Assembly (NCBI RefSeq): GCF_020991375.1
Contig: NZ_JAJLQZ010000004.1
Coordinates: 1 to 64,000 of the forward strand
Source of the DNA: Glycomyces amatae
GTDB lineage: Bacteria; Actinomycetota; Actinomycetes; Mycobacteriales; Micromonosporaceae
Reading direction: 5' to 3'
Length of the DNA: 64,000 nucleotides
Under the pieces are notes generated by a model. That model ran no database searches and had not been told where the DNA came from. It saw only the letters and a list, made by a program, of their open reading frames with translations. The position numbers and the translations under genes are program-made. Each line of letters begins with the position of its first letter. The stretch's first letter is position 1. Below, piece by piece: positions 41,867 through 50,001 of this stretch.

Positions 41867-42643
41867 ATGCCCGCCATCACCGTCGGCGCCGCCAAGGTCC
41901 ACTACGACACCGCCGGATCCGGGCCGCGCCTCGTCCTCGTCCACGGCACCGGCTCCGGCGGCGCCGAGATGGTCTGGGGCGGCATGCTCGACCACTTCGC
42001 CACCACGCGCACCGTCGTGCTCCCCGAGCTGTCCGGATCGCTCAAGACCGTCGACGACGGCGCCCCGCTCACCGTCGAAGGCCTCGTCGCGCAGGTCGCC
42101 GCCGTCATCGAGGCGACCGGGGACGGGCCGGTCGACGTCGCCGGGTTCTCCCTGGGCGGCACGGTGGCCGCCGCGCTCGCCGCGCTCCGCCCCGAGCTGG
42201 TGGCCCGCGTCGTCCCCATCGCGGGCTGGGCCCGCAGCGACCACCCGGCCTTCCAGCAGACGTTCGCGCTGTGGCGCTCCCTCGCCGACGACCCGCGGCG
42301 CTTCGGCGAGTTCGCGACGACCACCGTGTTCAGCTCGACGTTCCTCGGCCGCTTCGACGACGCCTCCCTCGCCACGGTCAACGCCACGATGGTTCCTGAC
42401 GAGGGCACCCTGCGCCACATCGACCTCGACGTGCGCGTGGACATCCGCGCGCTCCTGCCGAAGATCCAGGCGTCGGCGCTGGTCATCGGCAACGCCCACG
42501 ACGCGTGCGTCCCGGTCGGCCTCCACCGTGAGCTCGCCGCCGGCATCGCGGGCGCCCAGTACCGCGAGCTCGACAGCGGCCACATCGGCTTCGCCGAGCA
42601 GCCCGAGGCGTTCCTCGACGCCATCGACCGCTTCCTGGCGTGA
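41867..42643 (+). CDS. Alpha/beta-fold hydrolase
   Basis: The 258-residue protein has an oxyanion-region motif RLVLVHGTGSGGAEM, a nucleophile elbow GFSLGG (Ser near residue 98), an acid region SALVIGNAHDACVP, and a C-terminal His in ELDSGHIGFAEQPEAF. The catalytic triad is therefore complete. The substrate is unknown; the fold covers esterases, haloperoxidase-like and C-C hydrolases. ATG 41867 is chosen because AAGGAGG lies 6 nt upstream; ATG codons further upstream are in the operator region. It is followed by a TetR gene and behind two palindromes, so it is inducible by inference. Confidence 0.9.
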   Translation: MPAITVGAAKVHYDTAGSGPRLVLVHGTGSGGAEMVWGGMLDHFATTRTVVLPELSGSLKTVDDGAPLTVEGLVAQVAAVIEATGDGPVDVAGFSLGGTVAAALAALRPELVARVVPIAGWARSDHPAFQQTFALWRSLADDPRRFGEFATTTVFSSTFLGRFDDASLATVNATMVPDEGTLRHIDLDVRVDIRALLPKIQASALVIGNAHDACVPVGLHRELAAGIAGAQYRELDSGHIGFAEQPEAFLDAIDRFLA

Positions 42644-42703
42644 GCGGCGGGACCCCCTCCCGCCACTAGACTGGCCCCCGACACCGGCACGGGAAGGGGC
42701 ACC

Positions 42704-43366
42704 ATGGGCTCGGAGGCCACGGCGGCGCGGCGCGGCCGCCCCGACAAGCGCGAGGCGATCCTCCGCGCCGCGAGCCGCGTGTTCGGCCGCGAGGGCTACG
42801 CGCGGGCCACGGTCGACGCCATCGCCGCCGAGGCCGGCGTGTCCAAGAAGACCATCTACAACCACTTCGAGGACAAGGCCGAGCTGTTCCGCACGGCCGC
42901 GATCGAAGGCGTCCGCGACGTCTCGGAGCGCATCAGCGTCCTCGTCGACCGGCACCTGTCGAAGATCCTCGACCTCCAGACCGACCTGACCGACTTCGCG
43001 GTCGACCGGGCCGAGGCGATCCTGGACGCGCCCGACGAGCACACCGCGTTCAGCCGCACCATCCGCGCCGAGGTCACGAGCCTGCCGAGGCCCGTGATCG
43101 ACGAGTGGCTGCGGGAGGGGCCGCTGCGGTCGCAGCGCGAGATCGCCGCGAAGTTCCGGGCGATGGCCGACCGGGGCCTATTGGCGCTCGACGACGCCGA
43201 CAAGGCCGCCGAGCACTACACGCTGCTGAGCTTCACCCCGATCAGCGACCGCACCTTCTTCGGGGCGCTGCCGATCGGCGGGGACGAAGTGGCGGCCCTG
43301 GCTGCCGAGGGCGTGCGGATGTTTCTGCGCCTCTACGGCGCTCAGTCGCCGAACCGCGGGGAGTAG
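42704..43366 (+). CDS. TetR-family transcriptional regulator
   Basis: The 220-residue protein has an N-terminal HTH (about residues 10-60; RGRPDKREAILRAASRVFGR, then AAEAGVSKKTIYNHFEDKAE) and a TetR_C helical domain (about 75-215). It is 60 bp after the hydrolase on the same strand and is probably co-transcribed with it. It may recognise the palindromes at 41798-41842. Its last 25 bp overlap the convergent Nudix gene. Confidence 0.92.
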   Translation: MGSEATAARRGRPDKREAILRAASRVFGREGYARATVDAIAAEAGVSKKTIYNHFEDKAELFRTAAIEGVRDVSERISVLVDRHLSKILDLQTDLTDFAVDRAEAILDAPDEHTAFSRTIRAEVTSLPRPVIDEWLREGPLRSQREIAAKFRAMADRGLLALDDADKAAEHYTLLSFTPISDRTFFGALPIGGDEVAALAAEGVRMFLRLYGAQSPNRGE

Positions 43367-43860
43367 GCCCCGCCGAGGTCGACCGGCTCGGCGGGCCGGT
43401 CGCCGTCGCGCAGGCGCTTGACGAGGGCGACGAACCGCTCGGGGCCGATGGAGCCGTCGGAGGCGCCGCACCGCTCGGCGGGGAGCCATCCGAAGCCGAG
43501 CCGCTGCTCGTAGGCGATGCCGCTGGACATGCGGGGTGCGAAGCGGTCGACGCGGTGGAAGAAGTACCAGTTCTTCTGGACCAGCAGGCGGCCGTGCGGG
43601 AACGCGGCGAAGACGCCGTAGGCGACCGGCGCCCCCAGCGCCCCGGGCTCGAGCTCGAGCCCGGTCTCCTCGGCGACCTCGCGGACGGCGCCCTCCGCCG
43701 GGGACTCGCCGGGGTCGAGGCCGCCGCCGGGGACGAACCAGCGGACGACCCCGTCCAGGCACGGGTTGCCGCCGATGTGGAGGACCGCGCCGTGCTGGTC
43801 GAGGAGGAGGACGCGGGCGGCGACGCGCAGGACCGCGCCGGTCTCGGCTTCGATGCTCAT
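43342..43860 (-). CDS. Nudix hydrolase, third gene of a Nudix operon
   Basis: The 172-residue enzyme cleaves a nucleoside diphosphate linked to another moiety. The Nudix box is GGGLDPGESPAEGAVREV, then AEETGLELE, and all catalytic Gly, Glu and Arg residues are present. The N-terminal strand is ARVLLLDQHGAVLHIGG. The loop FPHGRLLVQKNWYFFHRVDR is close to the two upstream paralogues. Its ATG overlaps the stop of the gene before it by 4 bp. The substrate is unknown. It overlaps the convergent TetR gene by 25 bp. Confidence 0.92.
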   Translation of the reverse strand: MSIEAETGAVLRVAARVLLLDQHGAVLHIGGNPCLDGVVRWFVPGGGLDPGESPAEGAVREVAEETGLELEPGALGAPVAYGVFAAFPHGRLLVQKNWYFFHRVDRFAPRMSSGIAYEQRLGFGWLPAERCGASDGSIGPERFVALVKRLRDGDRPAEPVDLGGAYSPRFGD

Positions 43861-44378
43861 CGCAGGCTCGCGCGGTTCCCGGCGGGCTCGAGCTGCACCG
43901 GCTCGGTCGGCACGTCGCCGCCGATGAGACGTTTCACCAGGTCCACGAGCGAGTCGATGGGGCGGTCGAACCCGTCGGCGGCGTCGAAGGCGTCGGCGGC
44001 GATCCAGGTGAACTCGAAGTCCTGCTCGTAGGCGTCGCCGCCGCTGACGCGCGGCTCGAAGTGCTCGACGCGGACGAAGAAGAAGTGGTTCTCCTGCGTG
44101 AACGGGCCCTGCGCCCGCAGCGCGTGGTAGTGCTGGCGGGCGACGGGGCCGGTGAGGTCGGACGGGTGCAGGCGCAGCCCGGTCTCCTCGAACAGCTCGC
44201 GCGCGGCGGCCTCGGCCATGGCCTCGCCCTGGTCGATGCCGCCGCCGGGGAGGAACCAGCGGGCGGGGCGCTCGGCGGTGGCGTTGCGGCCGGTGAACAG
44301 GACGCGGTCCTGCTCGTCGATCACGATGCAGCGCGCGCCGTGCCGGTCGATTCGGGTGGTTTCGTTCTCCGCGGTCAC
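43857..44378 (-). CDS. Nudix hydrolase, second gene of the operon
   Basis: The 173-residue enzyme has Nudix box GGGIDQGEAMAEAAARELF then EETGLRLH, with ARCIVIDEQDRVLFTGRN before it. HFFFVRVEHFEPRVSGG then EQDFEFTWIAADAFDAADGF is the same C-terminal plan as its neighbours. Both ends overlap adjacent Nudix genes by 4 bp, so all three are coupled. A general housecleaning or modified-nucleotide role is possible; nothing shows the substrate. Confidence 0.92.
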   Translation of the reverse strand: MTAENETTRIDRHGARCIVIDEQDRVLFTGRNATAERPARWFLPGGGIDQGEAMAEAAARELFEETGLRLHPSDLTGPVARQHYHALRAQGPFTQENHFFFVRVEHFEPRVSGGDAYEQDFEFTWIAADAFDAADGFDRPIDSLVDLVKRLIGGDVPTEPVQLEPAGNRASLR

Positions 44379-44941
44379 CGGTCAAGTATGGCGGCACGCT
44401 CTGTAGGCGTCCAGTCTCTATCCGCGTCCCACAGCCAGGCGCCCCACGGAAGCCGAACGGGCGGAACGGGTTCGGCGCCGGCCCGCACTCCTTTGAGCAG
44501 GCAGGCGATCGGCGCGGGGAAGACCAGGCCGTCGGCGGCGGCCAGCTCGGCGGGACCGAGCCAGCGCGCCGCGGTGAACTCCTGCCGCTCGACCTCCTCG
44601 AGCCGGTCCCGGACCGGCTCGAAGTGCGGCACGCGCAGGAAGAAGTAGGCGTCCCGGGAGTGGACGACCAGGTCGGGGGCGTCAGACCAGGCCCCTTCGG
44701 TCTCGGCCACCACAGGGCCGAGCGAATCGGGCGCGACCTCGAGGCCGGTCTCCTCGAACACTTCGCGGACGGCGCCCGCCTCGAGGGTCTCGCCCGGGTC
44801 GAGGCCGCCGCCGGGGGTCACGTAGTACTCGACGCCGGGGCCCATGTAGTCCCTGCTGTGGAACAGCAGCACCCGGTCGTCCTCGTCCACCAGCAGCACC
44901 CGCGCGCACCGGCGGCGCACGATGCGGGGTTCGATGCTCAT
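44375..44941 (-). CDS. Nudix hydrolase, first gene of the operon
   Basis: The 188-residue enzyme has ARVLLVDEDDRVLLFHSRDY, then Nudix box GGGLDPGETLEAGAVREVF, EETGLEVA. YFFLRVPHFEPVRDRLEEVE, then FTAARWLGPAELAAADGLVF resembles the other two copies and the truncated copy at 46149-46394. ATG 44941 is chosen because the segment upstream to 44977 is not conserved. The operon runs 44941 to 43342. Confidence 0.92.
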   Translation of the reverse strand: MSIEPRIVRRRCARVLLVDEDDRVLLFHSRDYMGPGVEYYVTPGGGLDPGETLEAGAVREVFEETGLEVAPDSLGPVVAETEGAWSDAPDLVVHSRDAYFFLRVPHFEPVRDRLEEVERQEFTAARWLGPAELAAADGLVFPAPIACLLKGVRAGAEPVPPVRLPWGAWLWDADRDWTPTERAAILDR

Positions 44942-44964
44942 GGCCCCGAGTATGGTCCCGCCGC

Positions 44965-44991
44965 GGGGCGCCGGCAAGGCGCCGGCGCCCC
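44965..44991 (-). terminator. Hairpin after the Rpn-like gene
   Basis: GGGGCGCCGGC and GCCGGCGCCCC form a perfect 11-bp stem with a 5-nt loop, 9 bp after the stop at 45000. It separates that gene from the Nudix operon. Confidence 0.7.
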
Positions 44992-44999
44992 GCCGGCGT

Positions 45000-45251
45000 T
45001 CAACCCAGGATGTCGGCGACGGTCGGCGCCACGCCGCCGCGTTTGAGCCAGACCGCGAGCTGCGCGGGGTCCTGGCACTGCTCGATGCGGCGGCGCTGGT
45101 TCTCGGTGAGGTGCAGCCCGCGCCCCTCGATGACGAGGATCAGCGCCCGGGCCTCGCCCCGGGCCTCACCGCGGGCCTCGCCGCGGGCCTCGCCGCGGGC
45201 TTCGCGCTCGGCGAGGAGCTTGCTCTGGTACGGGTACGTCTCGCTGCTCAT
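45000..45251 (-). CDS. Rpn/YadD-type C-terminal fragment with EARG repeats
   Basis: The 83-residue product matches only the C-terminal part of a family of ~250-300-residue proteins with an N-terminal PD-(D/E)XK nuclease domain. It has YPYQSKLLAEREARGEARGE (repeated GEAR units), then LILVIEGRGLHLTENQRRRI and CQDPAQLAVWLKRGGVAPTV. The nuclease domain is missing, so it is a truncated relic or a stand-alone small protein. Rpn C-terminal peptides can be made from internal starts. ATG 45251 follows GGAGG by 5 nt; a TTG at 45263 is an alternative. The repeat is four copies of a 12-bp unit (45150-45200). Confidence 0.7.
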   Translation of the reverse strand: MSSETYPYQSKLLAEREARGEARGEARGEARGEARALILVIEGRGLHLTENQRRRIEQCQDPAQLAVWLKRGGVAPTVADILG

Positions 45252-45298
45252 CAGCGCCTCCAAGATCGTGGCCCCGAGGTGGTGCGGGCCCGCTCGAT

Positions 45299-45835
45299 TC
45301 AGGCGACCGCGCGCGTGAGCGCTTCCCGCTCGCTCTCGGGCAGCCGCCGCTGCAGCCGCCGCGCACGGAGTGTCGCGTCAGCGACCTCGCAGATCCGGGC
45401 GATCTCCACATCGGCGGGCGACACCTCGGCCAGGCCGTGCTGCTCCAGCCACATGGACACCTCAGCCCACGAGTACAGGCTCACGCGCGGCCGCGGGATC
45501 CGCGGCTCGGGGAACCCGCCGGGACCGCGGCGGCCAGTGGTCCAGTGGTCGACGGCTGCGAAGGTCCTGTTGGTCCGCTCGGCTATCTCGGGCAGGGCGA
45601 CCAGGTCTTCAGAGACGCCGAGGAGGTCGACACCGGCCTTCCGGCCCTGCCGGATGGCCGACGCGACAGCCTGGACCGCCGAGGGGGCCTCCCGATCGAA
45701 GACCGCCGACCCTTCGCCGCCTGTGGCCGGTTCGAAGGCGACCAGGGCGTCGCCCCAGCCCGCTTCATACAGCGCGTCGATGACATGGTCGCCGGGCGGA
45801 GCAGAAAAGTGCAGTTCGAACGCGTAGACAGTCAC
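45299..45835 (-). CDS. DNA-binding partner of a HicA-like protein (putative antitoxin)
   Basis: The 178-residue protein has an N-terminal alpha/beta part: YAFELHFSAPPGDHVIDALY, then GWGDALVAFEPATGGEGSAV and DREAPSAVQAVASAIRQGRK. A HTH-like region (LVALPEIAERTNRTFAAVDH) and RRGPGGFPEP then SLYSWAEVSMWLEQHG follow. This N-terminal domain plus AlpA-like HTH is a pattern I recall next to HicA-like genes in many bacteria. GTG 45835 is 4 bp after the upstream stop. It is likely the antitoxin or autorepressor; this is inferred from layout. Confidence 0.7.
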   Translation of the reverse strand: MTVYAFELHFSAPPGDHVIDALYEAGWGDALVAFEPATGGEGSAVFDREAPSAVQAVASAIRQGRKAGVDLLGVSEDLVALPEIAERTNRTFAAVDHWTTGRRGPGGFPEPRIPRPRVSLYSWAEVSMWLEQHGLAEVSPADVEIARICEVADATLRARRLQRRLPESEREALTRAVA

Positions 45836-45839
45836 CGTT

Positions 45840-46088
45840 TCATGGTCCCTTCTCGATATCTGTGCCCAAACCGTGGGAACACCGGTCGGCCAGTTTCCGC
45901 AGTCGCTTGGCGAAGTCTTCCGGTGATGTCGGTGTCGACCAGATCGATCTCGGTGGTCGACAACCTTCCTCGCCGCCGGGGCAGTACGCCTTCCCCCATG
46001 CGTGTCCTGCCGGTACTGCGATCTTCCAGCCCTTCGCCTCCATGTACTCGACCGCCGCGCGGATGTGCTTGTCGGGATGTCTCGGCAT
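45840..46088 (-). CDS. HicA-like putative toxin
   Basis: The 82-residue protein starts MPRHPDKHIRAAVEYMEAKG and continues WKIAVPAGHAWGKAYCPGGE, then RSIWSTPTSPEDFAKRLRKL. The central Gly-His (AGHAWG) after a beta strand fits the dsRBD-like HicA fold, whose His is catalytic in mRNA-cleaving toxins. Proteins with the same start are widespread as small hypotheticals upstream of the type of gene that follows here. It lies directly before the DNA-binding partner. Toxicity has not been shown. No good Shine-Dalgarno is visible, which would fit leaderless or weak translation. Confidence 0.68.
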   Translation of the reverse strand: MPRHPDKHIRAAVEYMEAKGWKIAVPAGHAWGKAYCPGGEEGCRPPRSIWSTPTSPEDFAKRLRKLADRCSHGLGTDIEKGP

Positions 46089-46148
46089 GTATCAATAACA
46101 CTACATCCTCGACGTGAAGCCCGGCAGCGACACGCGGGGCGCCTTGCG

Positions 46149-46394
46149 TCAGCGTGCGCTCCGGTCCGCCCAGGGCGGCTCGATCGGGCCGTCCGGGCGC
46201 TCTCCGGCGAGGAGCCGCTCGAGGACTCCGGCCAGGCCGACCGGGAAGACGACCGCGTCCGTCGCGGCCAGGTCCGCCTGCGAGAGCCACTCGTAGCGGC
46301 TGATCTCGCGGTCCTCGCCGTCCTCCAACCCGCTGAAGTCGGGTTCGCAATGGGCCGTGCGCCGGAAGATCAGGCCCTCAGGGGTGGTCGCCAT
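46149..46394 (-). pseudogene. Truncated Nudix hydrolase (C-terminal part only)
   Basis: The 81-codon frame reads MATTPEGLIFRRTAHCEPDF, then ISRYEWLSQADLAATDAVVF and LERLLAGERPDGPIEPPW. This is the region after the Nudix box in the operon paralogues at 43342-44941. The box itself and the N-terminal strand are absent, so the product cannot be active. The ATG at 46394 is a chance start. It flanks the HicA-like module on the far side from the Nudix operon. Confidence 0.75.
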
Positions 46395-46440
46395 GCGCGC
46401 CGGCGTAACCCGCCGCAGCGGCGGCGCCCCGGGCGCAGAG

Positions 46441-46469
46441 CGGGCCCGCGGCGCTGCGCCGCGGGCCCG
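46441..46469. terminator. Hairpin after the DUF6220 gene
   Basis: A perfect 13-bp stem (CGGGCCCGCGGCG and its complement) with a CTG loop lies 13 bp after the stop at 46482 (minus strand). Confidence 0.8.
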
Positions 46470-46481
46470 GGTTCCCTCGGT

Positions 46482-46901
46482 TCAGGCCGCGGCCGGCTCC
46501 ACCGCCTTCTCGGCTGTCCCGCGGTCGGCGATGAGCCGCTTGGCGAGCCGCCCCGACGCCTCCGCGACGCCCATGATCATCAGGGCGTTGATCGCGTGGA
46601 AGCCGAAGACGATCTGGCCCGGCACCGTCCCGGCCACGCTCACCACCGCGATCAGCGACTGGAGCACGACCAGGCCGAACGTCGCCGCGGCCAGGCCCGT
46701 GAGCTTCCCGCCGGAGCGGGCCAGCGCCGCGAACAGGATGCCCAGCAGCGCCACGGCCGCGATGAGGCGCCCGTTCATGATGTGCAGCGAGAACGACTCG
46801 TCGGGCGAACCGGTCCCGAGCGAGCCGTACCCGGCGAGGAAGAACTGGACGCCGATCAGCACGTGCAGCAGCATCGTCCAGACCCGGTAGACCTTAAGCA
46901 T
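46482..46901 (-). CDS. DUF6220-type four-helix membrane protein
   Basis: The 139-residue protein has four hydrophobic segments (about 8-28, 45-65, 70-92, 98-118). Marks include VQFFLAGYGSLGT, HIMNGRLIAAVALLGILFAA and VFGFHAINALMIMGVA, with His in the second and fourth helices that could hold a heme or metal. The function is unknown. The start overlaps the upstream AhpD-like gene's stop by 8 bp, so the two are coupled. A linked redox role is a guess. Confidence 0.8.
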   Translation of the reverse strand: MLKVYRVWTMLLHVLIGVQFFLAGYGSLGTGSPDESFSLHIMNGRLIAAVALLGILFAALARSGGKLTGLAAATFGLVVLQSLIAVVSVAGTVPGQIVFGFHAINALMIMGVAEASGRLAKRLIADRGTAEKAVEPAAA

Positions 46902-47928
46902 CGATGCCCCCCGTTGCCGCGCTCTCCGACGCGATCTCGTCCTGGACCGCGTCGACAGCGGTCATCGCCCCGTACGCCAGCAGGTAGACCACGCAGTGGT
47001 CCGAGAACACCTCGCCGCGCCACTCCTCCACATCGGACTCCTCTACCGCGTCGGGGGCCAGCGCCGCCGACACCGCCAGCCGCGCCCCCAGCGCCGCCTG
47101 CGACGGCAGGTCCGCCGCGCCCGCCAGCGCCGGCGGCCGCGCCCCCAGCGCCGAGGCGCCCGCGCCCACCGTGCGCGCCACCGCGTCCGCGGCCTGGTCG
47201 CTCAGCAGCATCGACCCGTACCCGGCCATCGCCCGCACCGTCCCGTACGCCCGGCCCACCGGCGAGCCCGCGGCCCACGCCGGCTCCCGCACCTCCAGCT
47301 CCCGCACCCAGTCCGGCAGGTCCTCCAGCAGCGGCAGGCTCGCCCCCGGCGCCAGGTCCGCGGCCACCGCCTCCCGCACCAGCCGCGACGCCACCTGGCG
47401 CCCCAGCCGCGTCCGCGTCACCGGGCTCGGCGACTCGTTGTCCGCCAACGCCTTCACCAGGCGCGTGATCAGCTCGAACACCAGCGCCGTCCCGATGAAC
47501 CGCGCCGCCGCCTCCGCTGGGAACGGCCCCTCCGGGCCCGGCTCCAGCGCCCACTCGGCCAGCGCCGCCCACTGGGGCGGCATCCGGCCCGAGCGCACCG
47601 CCTCCGCCGCCTCCGACTCGCCCGCCGCGTGCAGCATCATCGCGTGCGCGTCCGTGCAGAACCGGCACTCGTTGCGCACCGCGATCACCATCGCCACCAC
47701 CTCCTTCGCCTTCCGCTCCTCGGGCCCGCCGACCAGCAGCGACTCGCGCAGCAGCGCCCACACCGGCGCCAGCAGCTCCGGCGCGGGCGACAGCATCGTG
47801 ATCGCCGGGCCGATCACGCCCAGCTCGGACTCGACCTGCCGGTACACCGCGGCCAGCAGGCCATCGGCGTGCTTCGGAGCGACAGGGGTGACATGTCTGA
47901 CTCCAGGGACTGTGCCTGTCAAGGCCAT
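46894..47928 (-). CDS. AhpD-like carboxymuconolactone decarboxylase-family protein
   Basis: The 344-residue protein has the AhpD catalytic motif CXXC-X3-H as CRFCTDAH (Cys88, Cys91, His95), in ECRFCTDAHAMMLHAAGESE. The second, C-terminal half (about 180-344) is helical and resembles a degenerate CMD repeat without the Cys pair. Such proteins act as alkylhydroperoxidases. The ATG at 47928 is preceded by GAGGAGAGG. It is the first gene of a two-gene unit with the DUF6220 protein and diverges from the histidine kinase across 211 bp. Confidence 0.87.
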   Translation of the reverse strand: MALTGTVPGVRHVTPVAPKHADGLLAAVYRQVESELGVIGPAITMLSPAPELLAPVWALLRESLLVGGPEERKAKEVVAMVIAVRNECRFCTDAHAMMLHAAGESEAAEAVRSGRMPPQWAALAEWALEPGPEGPFPAEAAARFIGTALVFELITRLVKALADNESPSPVTRTRLGRQVASRLVREAVAADLAPGASLPLLEDLPDWVRELEVREPAWAAGSPVGRAYGTVRAMAGYGSMLLSDQAADAVARTVGAGASALGARPPALAGAADLPSQAALGARLAVSAALAPDAVEESDVEEWRGEVFSDHCVVYLLAYGAMTAVDAVQDEIASESAATGGIDA

Positions 47929-48139
47929 GGGGGTCGCCTCTCCTCGATTCGGTCCGGCGGCAGCGGCCGCCGCACGCCTCCAGGCTCCCCGCCGCCGGGC
48001 CGCGCGTCGTCGTCCCGCCGCCGACATTCGCGGCGGCGCCGAGCGCAGCACCGGGCCTCCCCGCGTACACCCTGGGCGGTACGCCCGGCCTGCACCGCGA
48101 GCCGACGCCGCCGCGGCCGGGCCGCCATAGGATGGGGGC

Positions 48140-49288
48140 ATGTCGGCTCCCCCCACGTCCCGCCTCACCGGCCCGCGCCTCGACCTGGCCGTCGCCGCCC
48201 TCCTCCTGGCCGACACCCTGCTCTCGGGGGTGTTCAAGGCCATGGGGGACGGCCTGCCCCTCTACGCCTGGCCGCTGCTGGTGGCCGGCCCGGCCCTGTT
48301 CCCGCTGTGGCGCCGCCACCCGCGCGCGGTCATGCTCCTCAACGTCGTGGTCCTCGTCGTCATCGGCCACCTCCACCTCGGCCCGCTCAGCGCCCTCCCG
48401 GCCCTGGTCGCCGTGGCCGTGTGCATGTACGCCGGGCACCGCCGCCTCACCATCGCCATGGTGCTGATCCTGTCGACGTTCACCTTCCTCGGGAACTGGC
48501 AGACCGCCGGCTTCCGGCTCACCGGCAACGTCCTGGAGCAGTCCATGCTCGTCATCGGCTGGCTCCACGTCGCCCTCATCTCCGGCGAGTCGCGCCGCCA
48601 GCGGGACGCCTACATGGCCGAGGCCGAGCACACCCGCGAGGAGGCGGTCAAGCGCAAGGCCGCCGACGAGCGCGTCCGCATCGCCCGCGAGCTGCACGAC
48701 TCCCTCACCCACTCGATCTCGGTGATCCGCGTCCAGGCCGGCGTCGCCCTCCACCTGGCGCGCAAGCGCGGCGAGGAGCCGCCGCCCGCGCTCGTCGCCG
48801 TCGAGGAGGCCGCCAAGGACGCCACCCGCGAGCTGCGCGAGACCCTCACCATGCTGCGCGACGACGACGGCCACCGGCTCTCCCGCGTCACCGACCTCGT
48901 CGACCGCTACCGGGGCCTGGGCTTCGCCATCGAGATCGCGTGCGCCATCGACGACCACGCCGAGGTCGGCGAGGAGGCCGACCACGCCGCGTACCGGATC
49001 GTCCAGGAGGCGCTGACGAACGCCGTCCGCCACTCCGGCGGCGACCGCGTCCGGGTCCGCGTCGCCCGCACCGAGGAGGCGCTCGTCGTCGAGGTCGCCG
49101 ACAACGGCGGGACCGCCGCCGTCGTGCCCGGCCGGGGCCTCACCGGGATGCGCGAGCGCGTCGACGCCCTCGGCGGCACCCTCGACGTCGGACCCGGCGA
49201 GTACGGTTTCACCGTCCGCGCCGAACTGCCCGACGCGGCGCCCGCGCCGACGGCCGAGGCCGCGGCGGCCCAGGAGGCCGCGCGGTGA
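48140..49288 (+). CDS. Two-component sensor histidine kinase (HisKA_3 family)
   Basis: The 382-residue kinase has an N-terminal membrane part with about five helices (15-150) and a coiled dimerisation helix. The HisKA_3 phosphoacceptor is in RIARELHDSLTHSISVIRVQ (His186). A HATPase domain (about 280-365) carries QEALTNAVRHSGG (N box), VVEVADNGG and GRGLTGMRERVDALGG. It pairs with the LuxR-type response regulator whose GTG overlaps its stop by 4 bp. The signal is unknown. Confidence 0.95.
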   Translation: MSAPPTSRLTGPRLDLAVAALLLADTLLSGVFKAMGDGLPLYAWPLLVAGPALFPLWRRHPRAVMLLNVVVLVVIGHLHLGPLSALPALVAVAVCMYAGHRRLTIAMVLILSTFTFLGNWQTAGFRLTGNVLEQSMLVIGWLHVALISGESRRQRDAYMAEAEHTREEAVKRKAADERVRIARELHDSLTHSISVIRVQAGVALHLARKRGEEPPPALVAVEEAAKDATRELRETLTMLRDDDGHRLSRVTDLVDRYRGLGFAIEIACAIDDHAEVGEEADHAAYRIVQEALTNAVRHSGGDRVRVRVARTEEALVVEVADNGGTAAVVPGRGLTGMRERVDALGGTLDVGPGEYGFTVRAELPDAAPAPTAEAAAAQEAAR

Positions 49289-49947
49289 TCCGGGTGCTGC
49301 TCGCCGACGACCAGCCGCTCATGCGCGGCGGCTTCCGCGCCCTCATCGACGCCGAGGACGACATGACCGTCGTGGCCGAGGCCGCCGACGGCCCCACCGC
49401 CGTGCGCCTCGCCGCCCAGGTCCGGCCCGACGTGGCCCTCCTCGACGTGGAGATGCCCGGCGGGGACGGCATCAGCGCCGTGCGCGCCATCGCCGCCGAC
49501 GCCGCGCTGGACGACCTCCGCGTCGTCATGCTCACCAACTACTCCTTCGACGCGTACGTCTTCGACGCGCTGCGGGCCGGCGCCGCCGGGTACCTCGTGA
49601 AGGACACCGAACCCGAGGAGCTGCTGCGGTGCGTGCGCGCCGCGGCGGCGGGGGAGACGCTCCTGTCGCCGCAGATCGCGGCGAAGCTCGTCGCCGAGTA
49701 CGTCGCCCACCCGCCCGCGCGCCTGGCCGGACGCGTCGAGGGCCTCACCTCCCGCGAGACCGAGATCGTGGCGCTGGTGGCGCGGGGCCTGACCAACGGG
49801 GAGATCGCCGAGCGCCTGTTCATCAGTCCGGCGACGGCCAAGACCCACGTGCACCGGGCCATGATGAAGCTCGCCGTCCGCGACCGCGCGGGCCTGGTCG
49901 TCTTCGCCTACGAGTCGGGCCTGGTGCAGCCCAAGGGCGGCGCGTGA
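49285..49947 (+). CDS. LuxR/NarL-type response regulator
   Basis: The 220-residue protein has a receiver domain (about 1-120) with phosphoacceptor Asp54 in VALLDVEMPGGDG and conserved LADDQPLMRGGF and VKDTEPEELL. A LuxR HTH (about 150-210) follows: LTSRETEIVALVARGLTNGE, then LFISPATAKTHVHRAM. The GTG start is coupled to the kinase stop (GTGA). The target genes are not apparent, although the divergent AhpD-like unit is a candidate. Confidence 0.95.
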   Translation: MIRVLLADDQPLMRGGFRALIDAEDDMTVVAEAADGPTAVRLAAQVRPDVALLDVEMPGGDGISAVRAIAADAALDDLRVVMLTNYSFDAYVFDALRAGAAGYLVKDTEPEELLRCVRAAAAGETLLSPQIAAKLVAEYVAHPPARLAGRVEGLTSRETEIVALVARGLTNGEIAERLFISPATAKTHVHRAMMKLAVRDRAGLVVFAYESGLVQPKGGA

Positions 49948-50001
49948 GCGGCCGCCGCCGTCACGCTTCCGGGTGACACGGGCGCCGCGGGGCCGCGTTC
50001 T

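Noticed and set aside
46996-49285. Long plus-strand open frame running into the response regulator
   Set aside because: The part before 49285 is Arg/His/Pro-rich and overlaps the AhpD-like and kinase genes in other frames. The response regulator starts at the GTG coupled to the kinase stop.
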